Positions 42,985-53,865 of a DNA stretch of 64,000 nt are shown here, in pieces. The DNA comes from Pelodera strongyloides (lineage: Eukaryota; Nematoda; Chromadorea; Rhabditida; Rhabditidae): positions 162,950 through 226,949 of the forward strand of contig JAANDG010000205.1 of the NCBI GenBank assembly GCA_036852015.1. Reading direction: 5' to 3'. Under the pieces are notes generated by a model. It did no database searches and was not told the DNA's origin. It saw nothing but the letters and a program-made list of their open reading frames with translations. The translations under genes and the position numbers were made by a program. Every line of letters starts with the position of its first letter. Within the stretch, counting starts at the first letter, position 1.

Positions 42985-44417
42985 TTTCCTTTGGTGATAT
43001 TTCTATGACCGCAAAAATCTTGCCACAGTGTTTTTAAAACCTCAAAACCCCTTTGTTGAGATTTTTGTGGCCACAAAAATCTTTCCACAGTGTTTTTCGA
43101 ACCAAAACACCATGATTTCAGTCCAGAAATCTTGCCACAGTGTTTTTGGAGCCAAAACACCACGATTTAGTCCAGAAATCTTGCCAATGTGTTCTTGGAA
43201 CCAAAACAACACCATGATTTCAGTCCAGAAATCTTGCCACAGTGTTTTGAGAAAATCAAAACTCCTTTTGTGAGATTTTTGTGGCCACAAAAATCTTGCC
43301 GCAGTGTTTTTGGAATCAAAACACCATGGTTTCAGTCCATAAATCTTGCCACAGTGTTTTTGGAGCCAAAACACCACGATTTAGTCCAGAAATCTTGCCA
43401 ATGTGTTTTGAGAAAATCAAAACTCCTTTTGTGAGATTTTTGTGGCCACAAAAATCTTGCCACAGTGTTTTTGGAACCAAAACACCATGATTTCAGTCCA
43501 GAAATCTTGCCACAGTGTTTTGAGAAAATCAAAACTCCTTTTGTGAGATTTTTGTGGCCACAAAAATCTTGCCACAGTGTTTTTGGAACCAAAACACCAT
43601 GATTTCAGTCCAGAAATCTCGCCACAGTGTTTTTGGAAGCAAACCACCATGATTTCATTCCAGAAATCTTGCCACAGTGTTTTTGGAGCCAAAACACGAT
43701 TTGGTCCAGAAATCTTGCTAGTCCAGAAATGATTTAGTCCATAAATCTTGCCACAGTGTTTTTGGAGCCAAAACACCATGATTTAGTCCAGAAATCTTGC
43801 CGCAGTGTTGTTGGAGCCAAAACACGACTTATACGTTGCTCTATGCATTTCATTTTATCTCTGTATGCGTTTCTAAATAAACCATTATATAGTCCAGAAA
43901 TCTTGCCACAGTGTTTTGAGAACCTGAAAACTCCTTTGGTGAGTTTTTATGGCCACAAATATCTTACCACAGTGTTTTTGGAATCAAAACACCATGGTTT
44001 CAGTCCAGAAATCTTGCCACTGTGTTTTTGGAACCAAAACACCATGATTTCAGTCCAGAAATCTTGCCACAGTGTTTTGAGAAAATCAAAAATCCTTTTG
44101 TGAGATTTTTGTGGCCACAAAAATCTTGCCACAGTGTTTTTGGAATCAAAACACCATGGTTTCAGTCCATAAATCTTGTCACAGTGTTTTTGGAGCCAAA
44201 ACACCATGATTCAGTCCAGAAATCTTGCCACAGTGTTTTGAGAACCTGAAAACTCCTTTGGTGAGATTTTTATGGCCACAAATATCTTGCCACAGTGTGT
44301 TTGGAACCAAAAGACCATGGTTTCAGTCCAGAAATCTTGCCACAGTGTTTTTGGAACCAAAACACCATGATTTCAGTCCAGAAATCTTGCCACAGTGTTT
44401 TGAGGAACTGAAAAGCC
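42985..44417. repeat. Composite 50-bp and 62-bp satellite
   Basis: About two dozen units share CCAGAAATCTTGCCACAGTG. One unit type continues TTTTTGGAACCAAAACACCA (about 50 bp); the other continues TTTTGAGAAAATCAAAACTC and includes a perfect 24-bp palindrome centred on GGCC (about 62 bp). The open frames on both strands are by-products of the repeat. A retroelement tail interrupts it at 43831-43891. Confidence 0.93.
43831..43891 (+). mobile_element. 60-bp retroelement 3' tail inside the satellite
   Basis: Identical to 1189-1249, the 3' end of ORF1-like retroelement copy 1 (ATACGTTGCTCTATGCATTT to AAACCATTATATA). Satellite sequence resumes on both sides. It is a severely 5'-truncated insertion. 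Confidence 0.85.
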
Positions 44418-44419
44418 AT

Positions 44420-45185
44420 TGAGCACAAACAAGTAACATAATTGTTTTATTGACTACTATTGCTAATAAATGACAGAGAAATGCTGGACATGTTACTGTG
44501 ATTCGGAGTTGAATTTTTTTTTGGCGATTCTAAACATCGCGTACAGCCAACAAAGGATAAATCAGGACGAAAAGTACAGAGTAAAAAAGCGAAACCCCGA
44601 AATGATTATAAGTTTTACATAAATGTATACTAAGAAAGGAATTGCGAGAGTCAAACCTGCATATTAATAAACAAAATCGATGATTTATTCCGGAAATATA
44701 GTCTATGGTTGACGACGAGAAAAACGTATGAAATTTGACCTCTAAACTCTGCAAGCTAGTTTGTACAACTGAAGTAAATACGCATATTTTGGAAATTCTG
44801 TGACAGTACGCTCCTTAGGAGATCAGATTCGACAGCTAAATGCCGGTAGCAAAGGTAAGTATGACAAGTCTGTCAGCAGTTTGCTGGCGAAATAGCGATC
44901 CTTTGCCGAAACGTCAGCGATCTGTTAGCGATCGTTATAGCCGACCAGTTCGGTAGCTGTCCCGAAGAATATTGCGAATTCGAGCCGGTCCCCGTTTATC
45001 GCTGAAGAGTGAGCGTTTCTCGGCTGAAAAGAAGGAATCAGACAGGATTTAGTAGCGTGTTCACAAAAAATTGTTTGCTTATTTTATTATGGGTCGGTAG
45101 CAAGACTCTACTGGTTGTTGTCCTTGATAATTTGCGCTTAGTAATAACTGGACAGCTAAACTTTCTGGACTATTCAGTGCTGACA
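44420..45185. other. Non-coding interval
   Basis: No supported gene or repeat between the satellite and the next MITE, apart from a short GATCGTTAGCG-like motif cluster near 44880-44945. Confidence 0.45.
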
Positions 45186-45189
45186 TTAT

Positions 45190-45338
45190 AAATGAACCGC
45201 ACCGTGGACAATTGATTTCTTGCGTACTTATGCTAAATTGATCGAATTTAACTCGATTTTTTATTCTAATTTAATAAGCTGCGTAAGAATGCTGGTGTAC
45301 TCGATGCGTTTCAAAAACCGGCCGGTATTTCGCTTTAA
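45190..45338. mobile_element. TTAA MITE, family A, left end missing
   Basis: Retains ATTGATTTCTTGCGTACTTA, the ACTCGATTTTTTATTCTAAT core and the right end GGCCGGTATTTCGCTTTAA. Confidence 0.82.
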
Positions 45339-45719
45339 AGTCTGATGGTTTATATGCTAATTTATCAGCTTGTCTTCATCAAACGCTATTTCGTAACACA
45401 CAGTCGAACACATCATCAGCATTTTGAATATTTCCCGGCACCGTTTATCTATGTATAGAAACGTATCCCGCTAAATGACATAAGCACCCAGGACCCGACG
45501 GCGCCTCATGATTACACTACAAGAAATGAAAAGCTTTTTTGGCACATAGATTAGGCGCTGACAGACACATTGCATCTATGCAACGGCATGCCACGGCCAC
45601 GGCGTCGGCAATAAAGTTAATGCGCTCCCCTTGCCTAGCCTTAGGACGGACCTTTCGCTCTGTATTATCTTCTGTGCCGTCTTCTACCGTCTACTTCACT
45701 ATATGGGACATATAGGCTA

Positions 45720-45860
45720 AGAGACACCTCCTTGGATTGGAGCTAAAAATGAAGATCCCCGACTTCGAGAGCAAACGGGACCCTGGATTCTACATGATTA
45801 AGTCTATGTGTGATTATTGTATGTCTGAATAAAGTGGTATTCACATTTATCGTATTGTGC
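45720..45860 (+). repeat. Possible retroelement or gene 3' end
   Basis: A short open stretch (MKIPDFESKRDPGFYMIKSM) ends at a TAA that overlaps the signal AATAAA, and AATAAAGTGGTATTCACATT follows. The last part recurs at about 21795-21820. The recurrence favours a dispersed element tail over a gene end. Confidence 0.35.
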
Positions 45861-46221
45861 TCATGTCAATTTAGTGTTTTTGCACGTCCGAGATATGTGT
45901 GGGGGGTGCCAGTGAGGCGTCAATCTTTAGAATGAGGCGTCGCGTCTACCCGCCTCGATGACGCCTGCGAAGCGCCTGAAAGACGCCCGCATGAGGACGC
46001 CCGCACGTATCCCTAACTCTCCCAATTGCAAGAAAACAATGTTGTCGTGCCACACAAGCCTTTCATAAATTATGCGCATAAAAGTCATACATTTTCCGGC
46101 TAATAAATATTAATGTTAAGCACTTGTGATTTATCTCCCTCTTTTCTACTTGTGACACCACGCAATTAATTACGTTCAGATAAATTATTCATTAGGATGA
46201 GGTCTGTGTGTCGGAAGGCAA

Positions 46222-46441
46222 AAATGGCAACATAATACTAATGACAACGTGATCTTGTGCAATTGTTGCTAATAAGGAGATAGATGCATGGGTACGGTAA
46301 TATTATATTAAGCATGGTGTCGTGGCTATGGTTTTGGGATTCTGATTGTAGGTGGCGCTAGTTTAGTTCGATTCCAGCCCGTGCAATACCGCTCTTGAGG
46401 GATTGCACGCTCTTGAGGTAAATGGCAACATAATACTAATG
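46222..46441 (+). mobile_element. tRNA-like SINE with 22-bp target duplication
   Basis: A 22-bp direct repeat (46222-46243 and 46420-46441, containing GGCAACATAATACTAATG) encloses 176 bp. Inside, a box-A-like TGGCTATGGTTTTGGG and a box-B-like AGTTCGATTCC are spaced as in a tRNA promoter, and the 3' part ends TTGCACGCTCTTGAGG. A long target duplication with an internal Pol III promoter is the signature of a SINE. The tRNA-like part lies in the second half, which is unusual. Confidence 0.65.
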
Positions 46442-46589
46442 TCACGTTATACGTTTCTATACATATATAAACTGTGTCTGGAAAAAATAAGTCATTTCAC
46501 TTCCACTGGGTTGCTTATTTCTGATTTTATGCCGAAAATATCCGTTTACTAGGATTAGAAATTAGAAGTCCTTGAGTTTGAATGCCATA

Positions 46590-46658
46590 CTTATTGGCAT
46601 ACATAAGAATGCTGGCGTGCTCGATGTGTTTCAAAAACCGGCAGGTACTTCGCTTTAA
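46590..46658. mobile_element. TTAA MITE, family A, right-end fragment
   Basis: Only ATAAGAATGCTGGCGTGCTC to the right terminus CTTCGCTTTAA remains. It ends eight bases from the stop codon of the small secreted protein. Confidence 0.8.
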
Positions 46659-46665
46659 ATGTTGT

Positions 46666-47267
46666 TTAAAGAGAAAAAGTAAAATATAAAAACGAACCTG
46701 ACAGCATTGATAGACATGGTTGGAGTTTTAATTTCTCAACAAGAACTTCCACACACTCGACATTTTCTCCGCAAGCCGTTAGTAGATCGCATTCGAGATC
46801 GCCTGAAAGACCGAATTACGGTATTATGCTAATTATTTATGAAAATACAAAGCACTGAAACATATGTTGAATAAATGCCATTTTGTGCAGTTCCGGCACA
46901 TAATGGAACATAATTTTCATACAACACATGGGAATGCAGCACGCGCTTCACGCACCACGTGCGAAAAAAAAAGTCAAAATACACTCCAAATTCAGGTTAA
47001 TATTTGACTAACACTTTCAGCGACCATGTCTGATATTTCCGAGTTCAACTTTTGATCAAAATATTTCACGGCGCCTGCACTATTCTACTCCTACAAGGCG
47101 ATCGTCCTTGTATCTTGAATCACCTATACATTCACCAATGAAGAATAATATAAAACGTTTAAACAGTGAAAAAAATATTAAATCCTATTTCACTTACCAA
47201 TATTTTGTCCGAATACGACACTCGTGCACAGAATAGCAAGCGCGAATAATTGTTTAATACTCGTCAT
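46666..47267 (-). CDS. Small secreted protein with four cysteines
   Basis: Exon 1 (47198-47267) encodes MTSIKQLFALAILCTSVVFG, a clear signal peptide likely cut before QNIG. Exon 2 (46666-46802, acceptor TTTCAG) continues in phase with GDLECDLLTACGENVECVEV and LVEKLKLQPCLSM. The mature part is acidic and has four cysteines (LEC, TAC, VEC, QPC), so it may form two disulphides. The last ten residues before the stop (GSFLYFTFSL) look less natural. A weak donor GTTCGT at 46698 could instead lead to further exons that I cannot find. No family recognised. Confidence 0.6.
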
Positions 47268-47936
47268 TTTTAACGAAATGCAACAATTTACCCTGTAAAT
47301 TTTAAGGGTAAAAAAATTGAGAATTGATACAAAATTCCGAAAATAAAAATATAGTGACACAAAAGAAAGCACAAGTCGTAGAAAACAGGAAAAGTTTGAA
47401 AAGAGGTTGTGAGATTTAATACGGCAATAATTACGCAGCACACTTTGAAAATACTGGAGGGCACATGCAAATCTTTGAAGCTATACTTACACTATGACAG
47501 TGAACTTAAATGCATAGTTGCAATTGAAAATCTATGAATATTAATCCAGCTGTTACTAATCCTCTTCACACAGAAAACTAAAAAAAAAACTTAGAATTCT
47601 TATTTTATCGTGACATTTAAACTTCATTGTCTCAGTATTTTTGTTCCTTATTTGAGAATTACTATTCAAACAAATAATTGAAAGCTATTAATGGAAAAAC
47701 ATCTTTAGAAATATGATCGTTGTGCTAGTGACATATATTTAGATCGGAATCTGGGCAGGTGAAATTAGAAAAGAATATAATAAGTTACGGTTCAGTTACA
47801 CAAACCATACATATGTCACGCAAATGCGGAAATGAATATAAGGAAAAGAAAATACCGAGCCCCCATAGTGCGATTTAAAAATATGAAAATTCGTTTTCAC
47901 CTATTCATTTAATTTTGATTATACCCAATGAAGATG

Positions 47937-48070
47937 TTAAAGCGAAATACCGGCCGGTTTTTGAAACGCACTGCGTACACCTGCTTTCTTATGCAGCATA
48001 TGCAACTGAGCAAAAATTAGAATAAAAACTAGACCCAATCAGACCCCACTTCGCATAAATGCATAGGAAT
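47937..48070. mobile_element. TTAA MITE, family A, interrupted copy
   Basis: Complete left end and TAGACCCC-type core, broken at 48071 by another TTAA element. The right half does not resume after 48869, so it was deleted. Confidence 0.85.
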
Positions 48071-48869
48071 TTAAAGGGACAGGCCCTTCAAATTAAACCT
48101 ATGTTGACGAGATGTTCATACTGTTTACAAAGCTTCTTTATTACAATACCAGCCGGCTACGCCGCCCGAGGCGACTTTCTAGTAAATGTACTTTATTTTA
48201 TGCATACGTGAAACGTAGATTAAAAATCAGTTAAAAAAATTAGGGCAAGGATCATATGCTAAAATCCTCGCTTCGTCCCTTCTTTTGTTGCTCTAGATTT
48301 GCATGGTCTTTGTAGTTTACACCTAGTACTTTGAGCGCCGCGGAAACGCCCGAACGATACACCACACATATTCCATATATGCAGCCTTTTTGGACGTTTG
48401 TGAGAGGGGCGCTCGGGAAGTGAGATGGCTCAGTGCACGGGAACGTGAACTACTGAACCAATCCTACAACCTGAGCGTAACGCACATCATACAAACGTAC
48501 AATCAAACAAACACACAAACAAACAAACAAAGCTCCCAACTTTATATAATAAGATAAACAAACCAAATTTCACCTTCATTCACCCTGGGACACTTTTTTC
48601 CGATGCGCTCAACTCATATGTATACCGTGAAGCTGCAGATTTCAAAGCCGTATACGCAAATTTTGATCGCAGTCTAATTTTACGATAAATTTGCATAGGC
48701 AGCTTGGAAATTTCCGTTTTACGGTATACATATGCGTTGGGCGCATCGGAAAAAAGTTTCCCAGGGTGAATGAAGGTGAAATTTAGTTTGTATATATTGT
48801 AATAAAATTGCTTTATAATCATGAACGTATCGTAAATATAGGTTTACTTTGATGGGCCTGTCCCTTTAA
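48071..48869. mobile_element. TTAA element, AGGGACAGGCCC family, about 800 bp
   Basis: Inverted ends of 32 bp begin TTAAAGGGACAGGCCC and run to TAAACCTAT with two mismatches. Inside are a complete Helitron (48149-48554) and a large palindrome at about 48565-48785 with arms of roughly 60 bp (TTCACCTTCATTCACCCTGG and complement). The TTAA plus AGGGAC end resembles Kolobok elements; this is an inference. Confidence 0.85.
48149..48554 (-). mobile_element. Non-autonomous Helitron, 406 bp, nested
   Basis: On the minus strand it begins TCTTATTATATAAAGTTGGG and ends with the hairpin GTCGCCTCGGGCGGCG followed by TAGCCGGCTGG, between A and T. It matches 57053-57461 over its full length with small differences. 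Confidence 0.9.
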
Positions 48870-48889
48870 GTCAGAATTAGAATCTCTAA

Positions 48890-50630
48890 ATACCTCCCAA
48901 TATTATACAGGGATTGGTTTAGGTCCAGTTATTATACCAAAAGCTCGGACCAGGAAAAATTAGCGATAAATTTAGGGGATGGCCCTGTTTGGTCCCACGG
49001 GAGCACTAAACGGGACCAAATAAAGACCGAATAAGGTTGTCGTCTTGGTCTTTTGGGCTAATATTCTCTGTCTGAATACATATTGGTGGGGGTGGACCCA
49101 TGCCCGGACGTGCTCTTTTGGAATTAGAGTACGAGAATGATGATTAGGACCCACGCTTCAAGAGTTGAAAGCGGTATGACACGTGGTTTTGAAATGTGTC
49201 TGTTGGGCATTCCAGCACAAAATGCGACAATTTGCATGTAATACAGGCGGATGTGTCCAACAGTTGTTTTACTGAACACGTCACATATCGGTTTAGCGCT
49301 TAACTAAAAACGCGGTTATATTTATCTTTTATGATATGAATGTTTCTCAAAATGGTAAAGCTAGTCTCACTGTTAGTTTGTAATTTCATCCATTCTTCTA
49401 GAAACTGTGTGTGTGAGTTACATTTTGAACGTCCAATTTAGAAAGAAGAGAATGTGTGCTATGTTGCAGTCTACTCATACAGTACTCTGTGAAAACAAAA
49501 TCTGATACTTATTTGATAAAAAATTAAAAGAAAATTACCTAATAGTTTTGTATTTTAAATAAAGTTTGACGTAAAGACGAAGAACGCAACCATTTTTTCT
49601 GTCTCTGGATTCTTATGAGCGATGTGCTACTCAATAAGATCTCGCAAAGAAAACAATTATTTTTTTCTTAGAATTAACTTTCGAATTTTAATTATGTTAT
49701 GTGACGCGTTCCAATTAGCATGCACACTATGGGAGCTTAATTGCCTTGCTCAATAGTGTTTGAGATAGCAGTTCATGGGGTTTCCAAGAATCGCAAAATT
49801 TCGGTGTCATTCTGTCAATACTACCGTATTTCTGCACGAAACTTGCATATATCATATGGAAAATTTAAAAAAGTCTCGTGTAGTTCCAAAATAGTGTAAA
49901 TTTGCACCATACTTGGAAACTCCATAACAATTCTAGTAGAATTGAATTGTGAATAACGAAAAATCAATTATTGCGCCCAGTCACTGCAAATTCGTAAATA
50001 TGATCTGATCTGATATAATAAATGGGTTATTCTAAATTCTAAACCAACATTAATTTAGACAGAAAAATTATTTTAAAGATAATTCTCGTAAAAAATATTC
50101 ATCTCACCCAGTAATCAATGAACTGTGCCGTTTGTTTCCTACTGTAGTTAAGAAAAACTCAAAACGTTTAAATTTTTATCCAAGTTTTTATCCAAACGTT
50201 TAAGTTTTTATCCACGTAGCCGATCGTGGAACATATTACTAGTTAGTGTTGGTATGCAGCAGTGAATATCAACCAAAGATATGAATTTCTAGGCACAACG
50301 AAAACGTGCGCTAAAGTATCGCAGAGTCGTAAAAGTGTGCTAGTCCTTCGAAGCGCCGCCTTCGGGTTTTTAGTGACCACCACGATCTAGGTACACCAAA
50401 AACTATTCTCACGAGTAAACATAAAATGTTTAACTAAAAGCAACGGCGGTAATGAAACTATATGAGAATGCGATTATTCTAAGCCGTTTCTCATTCAAAA
50501 GAGTATTTCATAATGTACAAAAGATAATTGCTGGTTTCCAGAATTCAGAAATAGTGAATGGCGTTTCTGACATTTTCGAGAAGATTTCAGTGCAATTCAG
50601 CATTCCAAAAATATTTGTTTTATTGAATCA
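48890..50630. other. Non-coding interval
   Basis: No gene supported. A GGTCC and GGGACC rich inverted segment lies at 48925-49030. The rest is AT-rich unique sequence. Confidence 0.45.
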
Positions 50631-50636
50631 CAACAA

Positions 50637-50793
50637 TTAAAGCGAAATACCGGCCGGTTTTTGAAACGCATTGTGGACCATTGAATTCTTGCTAATTTGC
50701 TCGATTTTTTATTCTAATGCTCACCTGCATAGGCAGCATAATAATGCAGGTGTACTCTATGTGTTTCAAAAAACTCCCGTTATTTCGCTTTAA
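50637..50793. mobile_element. TTAA MITE, family A
   Basis: Complete left end; the right end has lost the CCGGCCGG segment (AAAAAACTCCCGTTATTTCG). TTAA flanks. Confidence 0.87.
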
Positions 50794-51073
50794 ATTTTGA
50801 GCTTTGTATGCAAAAGCACATTCACGCCCTCTAGCGGATATTTTGTAAAAAAAAACTCGTAACCTAAATATAAAATGTAGTGCAGGCATTTAATCCTAGC
50901 AGTTAAAATCACAGCAACACATATTGCTTGCAAAATTATTGGCATTTGTCAATTACACTCAAATCTAGTTGATCAAAGAACTATGTTTTGTAAACATTAC
51001 AGTCGCATTTCACTTCGCTTATTGTTTTATGAAAGGGTAATGAAGTTCCATACGTAACACCACTGTTTTGAGC

Positions 51074-51473
51074 TTAAAGGGTACGTCAAGGGGGATTCTG
51101 CGCAGAAAGGCATCTCCTGCCGCAGACTAAGTAAATCTCGAAAGGCGCCCAATACAGTAAACCCATAAAAATGGCGCCAGAATAAAATATTTGAGATTTT
51201 GTTATAAATGTGAACAAAACCCGCCGCAACGCACGTAAATGGGTGCGTTGCGGCGAGCCGGTAATTCAAACCGTCCCGTGGACAGCGATTTGGCTTAGCT
51301 CTGTCCACACGACTCGAATCCCATACTGAAGGAGATTTTTGGAGGAGTTTGAAATTGATTTTCTTCTTACATGAAAGTTTTTGTTTATTTTTATTTTCAC
51401 TTTCCTTACCTTCAAAACGCAAGCTTTTTTTTTTTGAGCCCAACATGCAAAACCGGCTTGACATTCACTTTAA
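51074..51473. mobile_element. TTAA element, GTCAAG family, 400 bp
   Basis: Ends TTAAAGGGTACGTCAAGGGGG and, inverted, TTAAAGTGAATGTCAAGCCGG. A perfect hairpin GCCGCAACGCAC / GTGCGTTGCGGC sits at 51222-51256. No transposase. Confidence 0.75.
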
Positions 51474-51865
51474 ATTTTGAAGCGCCTCCTCCAGGTAAAT
51501 ACGCACCATGAAGTGCATGAAGTCGCCAGCTTCAGTATGAAAAAAACTATATATATTTATATGATACAGAGAATTGGATAGCAACATAAGCACAACAAAT
51601 AAAACGCACGTATCTCTGACTATGCCATGTGTTTAGTATTCTGAAGCGTCGGCAAATTATGTTATGTTAAATTTGCACTCTCCTACCCTCTTACGTACCT
51701 ATCTTATGAATGGGTTAATTAGGCGCGTCTGCATAAATGTTCAAAATGTAAACGTAGAATAATGCAAGAAAATAGGGAGATAAATGTTGCAATTGCATCA
51801 CAAGGATGACAAGCCTATACGTGATCTGCCTATATAAGACACGTGAACCTAATGCCCTAAAGCCA

Positions 51866-52038
51866 TTAAAGCGATATAAAGGCCGTTGTTTGAAACAACT
51901 GCATTCTCATATGTTCTATGCAAATGAATATAATTAGATTAAAAATCACGCAGTATCGCACACTATTTGACGCTACAAGCTACAAGGGAATGCAGCATCC
52001 AGCATACGTTTCAAAAATTGGCTGTTATGCCGCTTTGA
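51866..52038. mobile_element. TTAA MITE, family A, decayed
   Basis: ATTAAAGCGATATAAAGGCCG at the left and GTTTCAAAAATTGGCTGTTA then GCCGCTTTGA at the right. The core GCATTCTCATATGTTCTATG is a different subtype from the copies in POLR3A. Confidence 0.7.
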
Positions 52039-52286
52039 TACTGCACTACCATTATCTACGATAGATTGCCATAAACTAATCATGGGCGAGGGAATGTGCG
52101 ATCCCTCCTGGCCCTAGCCCGAAGACGTCGAGCAATTTGTCACCTGGAACTCGTCGCGTGTGCTCAGGACCAGGACCTCTGCGGCACATTTTATAAACAT
52201 TCATAAGCGGCCAAGTATCTATATCATCTACTTTGATTTTTCTTTTTTTCATCGTCTCTCACGGCGTTGCGCTCTTTTAATGAGTA

Positions 52287-52530
52287 TCTTATTATATAAA
52301 GGAGAAGAGTTTACTTTTTGTTTGAAGCCGAGTGTGAACGCAACGAAGATTTGAATATCTAAAGGCTATAAAAGGAGAGCCGGAGGCCGGAGCCCCGTCT
52401 TGAGCAAGCGAAATTGGAATTTTATTTCATGGTTTTTCGAGATACGTTGCAAACGTTTCACACAAGTTGCTCACTGATGTTCCTGCATTTTAGACTTTGA
52501 AAGTCGCCTCAGGCGGCGATAGCCGTCTGG
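52287..52530 (+). mobile_element. Non-autonomous Helitron, tandem copy 1
   Basis: TCTTATTATATAAAGGAGAA at the 5' end; hairpin GTCGCCTCAGGCGGC and GATAGCCGTCTGG at the 3' end; A and T flanks. Contains GGCTATAAAAGGAGAGCCGG near its 5' third. Confidence 0.9.
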
Positions 52531-52545
52531 TAATAAATATTCAAA

Positions 52546-52791
52546 TCTTATTATATAAAGGAGAAGAGTTTACTTTTTTGTTTGAAGCCGCGTGTGGACG
52601 CAACGAAAATTAGAATATCTAAAGGCTATAAAAGGAGAGCCGGAGCCCCGACTTGAGCAAGCGAAATTCGAATTTTGCTTTATGGGTTTTCAAGATACGT
52701 TGCAAGCGTTTCACATAAGTGTGCTCAGTGCTCACTGATCTTCCTGCATTTTAGACTTTGAAAGTCGCCTCAGGCGGCGATAGCCGTCTGG
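52546..52791 (+). mobile_element. Non-autonomous Helitron, tandem copy 2
   Basis: Same orientation and layout as the copy that ends 15 bp upstream, about 90 percent identical by eye. Confidence 0.9.
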
Positions 52792-52799
52792 TATAATAT

Positions 52800-52860
52800 A
52801 AACAAACTTTGCATGTGTACTCCCTTGAATAAAGGTGCACGCTCTTGAAGCGTAAAATAT
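52800..52860 (+). repeat. Dispersed short tail, GCACGCTCTTGAAGCG
   Basis: GTGCACGCTCTTGAAGCGTA followed by AAAT recurs at 58317-58340 and, in part, at the end of the SINE at 46400-46420. It may be a SINE 3' end. Confidence 0.45.
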
Positions 52861-53408
52861 TTATTTATAACTACCGTAAACAAACTAACAAAAATTGCCA
52901 TAATTAGTGTCAGGGTGAATTTAATCAACTAATAAGACTACTGTAAGACTGTAACTACTGTTGCAAGAATATATCAGTGCTTTAGTGCAGTGCTTGAATG
53001 AGAGTGTGACCACTCTTAGCTTTGATTTATACTGTTTCGTTGATTCTAATTTACAAAAACAGTCATATGTCTGTGCAATTACCAACATAAATCAGTATAT
53101 GCAGGTGCACTTCAAGTTCAAAGCGTCTGTATGCAAAGTAAGTTGGTGTTTTGGCCTAAAAACATACATAAAATCCAATCAAAATTCCAAAAGGTCATAC
53201 CAGTGTGTTCCGGGATCACACTGCATACATTTGCTGATATTTTCCACCTGCCTACAGTAATTTTGACTACATATTTAAATAAAGACCAGAGTCAGCACCG
53301 TACGCAAGGCAAAGAAAGGCTAAAGGGTTTCAATAGCCCGCATTCTCACGTCATTCTGGGAGAGGCATTTTGGTAGGCATTTCCCAATCTCATCTGTTAG
53401 GTCTACCA

Positions 53409-53550
53409 GTGGCCGTATGCACGAACAGCGGGAGCCTCCCAGGGTGGGAGAATTTGTCTCTGTGTGTCTCTGATTCGTGTGATCCCTCTCTTTCTCTCAC
53501 CTCCCACTGGGGAGCTGGGCGGTTCCCGGCGCGTTCGTGCATACGGCCAC
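53409..53550. mobile_element. GTGGCC MITE nested in the composite element
   Basis: Inverted ends GTGGCCGTATGCACGAAC; 142 bp. Confidence 0.8.
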
Positions 53551-53693
53551 AGGTTGGAAATGGGAACGGCCTACCAGTGGTAGGTGCACGAGAATAGGTT
53601 TTGGGAGACACTGTTCGAGAATATAGAGAATTGTCACAATCCTCTACCGAATGGGAAAACACGGCACTCGACGCGCCTTCTAGCAGTACACCA

Positions 53694-53865
53694 GAGGCCG
53701 GTTCCAATAAAATTTACCGCTGGGGTAGGTTAGAGGCGTCTCCTCGTTAGCGTGCTCTCTCGGCTTTCTCTCGCAGCCTGTCAAAATCAGAGAAAGCGAG
53801 AGAGCATGCTGAACAGGAGACGCCTGTAACCTACCCCAGCGGTAAATTTTATTGGAACTGGCCTC
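53694..53865. mobile_element. GAGGCC MITE with long inverted arms, nested
   Basis: Arms of about 45 bp begin GAGGCCGGTTCCAATAAAAT and run through TTTACCGCTGGGGTAGGTTA. The centre has a second inverted pair rich in GCTCTCTCGGCTTTCTCTCG and complement. Confidence 0.85.

Noticed and set aside
42960..44422. Series of open frames of 65-120 codons on both strands
   Set aside because: They follow the satellite period, occur on both strands and repeat the same words (FGAKTP, KHCGKI). They are by-products of the repeat.
45720..45860. Last exon of a plus-strand gene
   Set aside because: No upstream exon could be joined and the 3' words recur near 21.8 kb, so a dispersed element tail is more likely.
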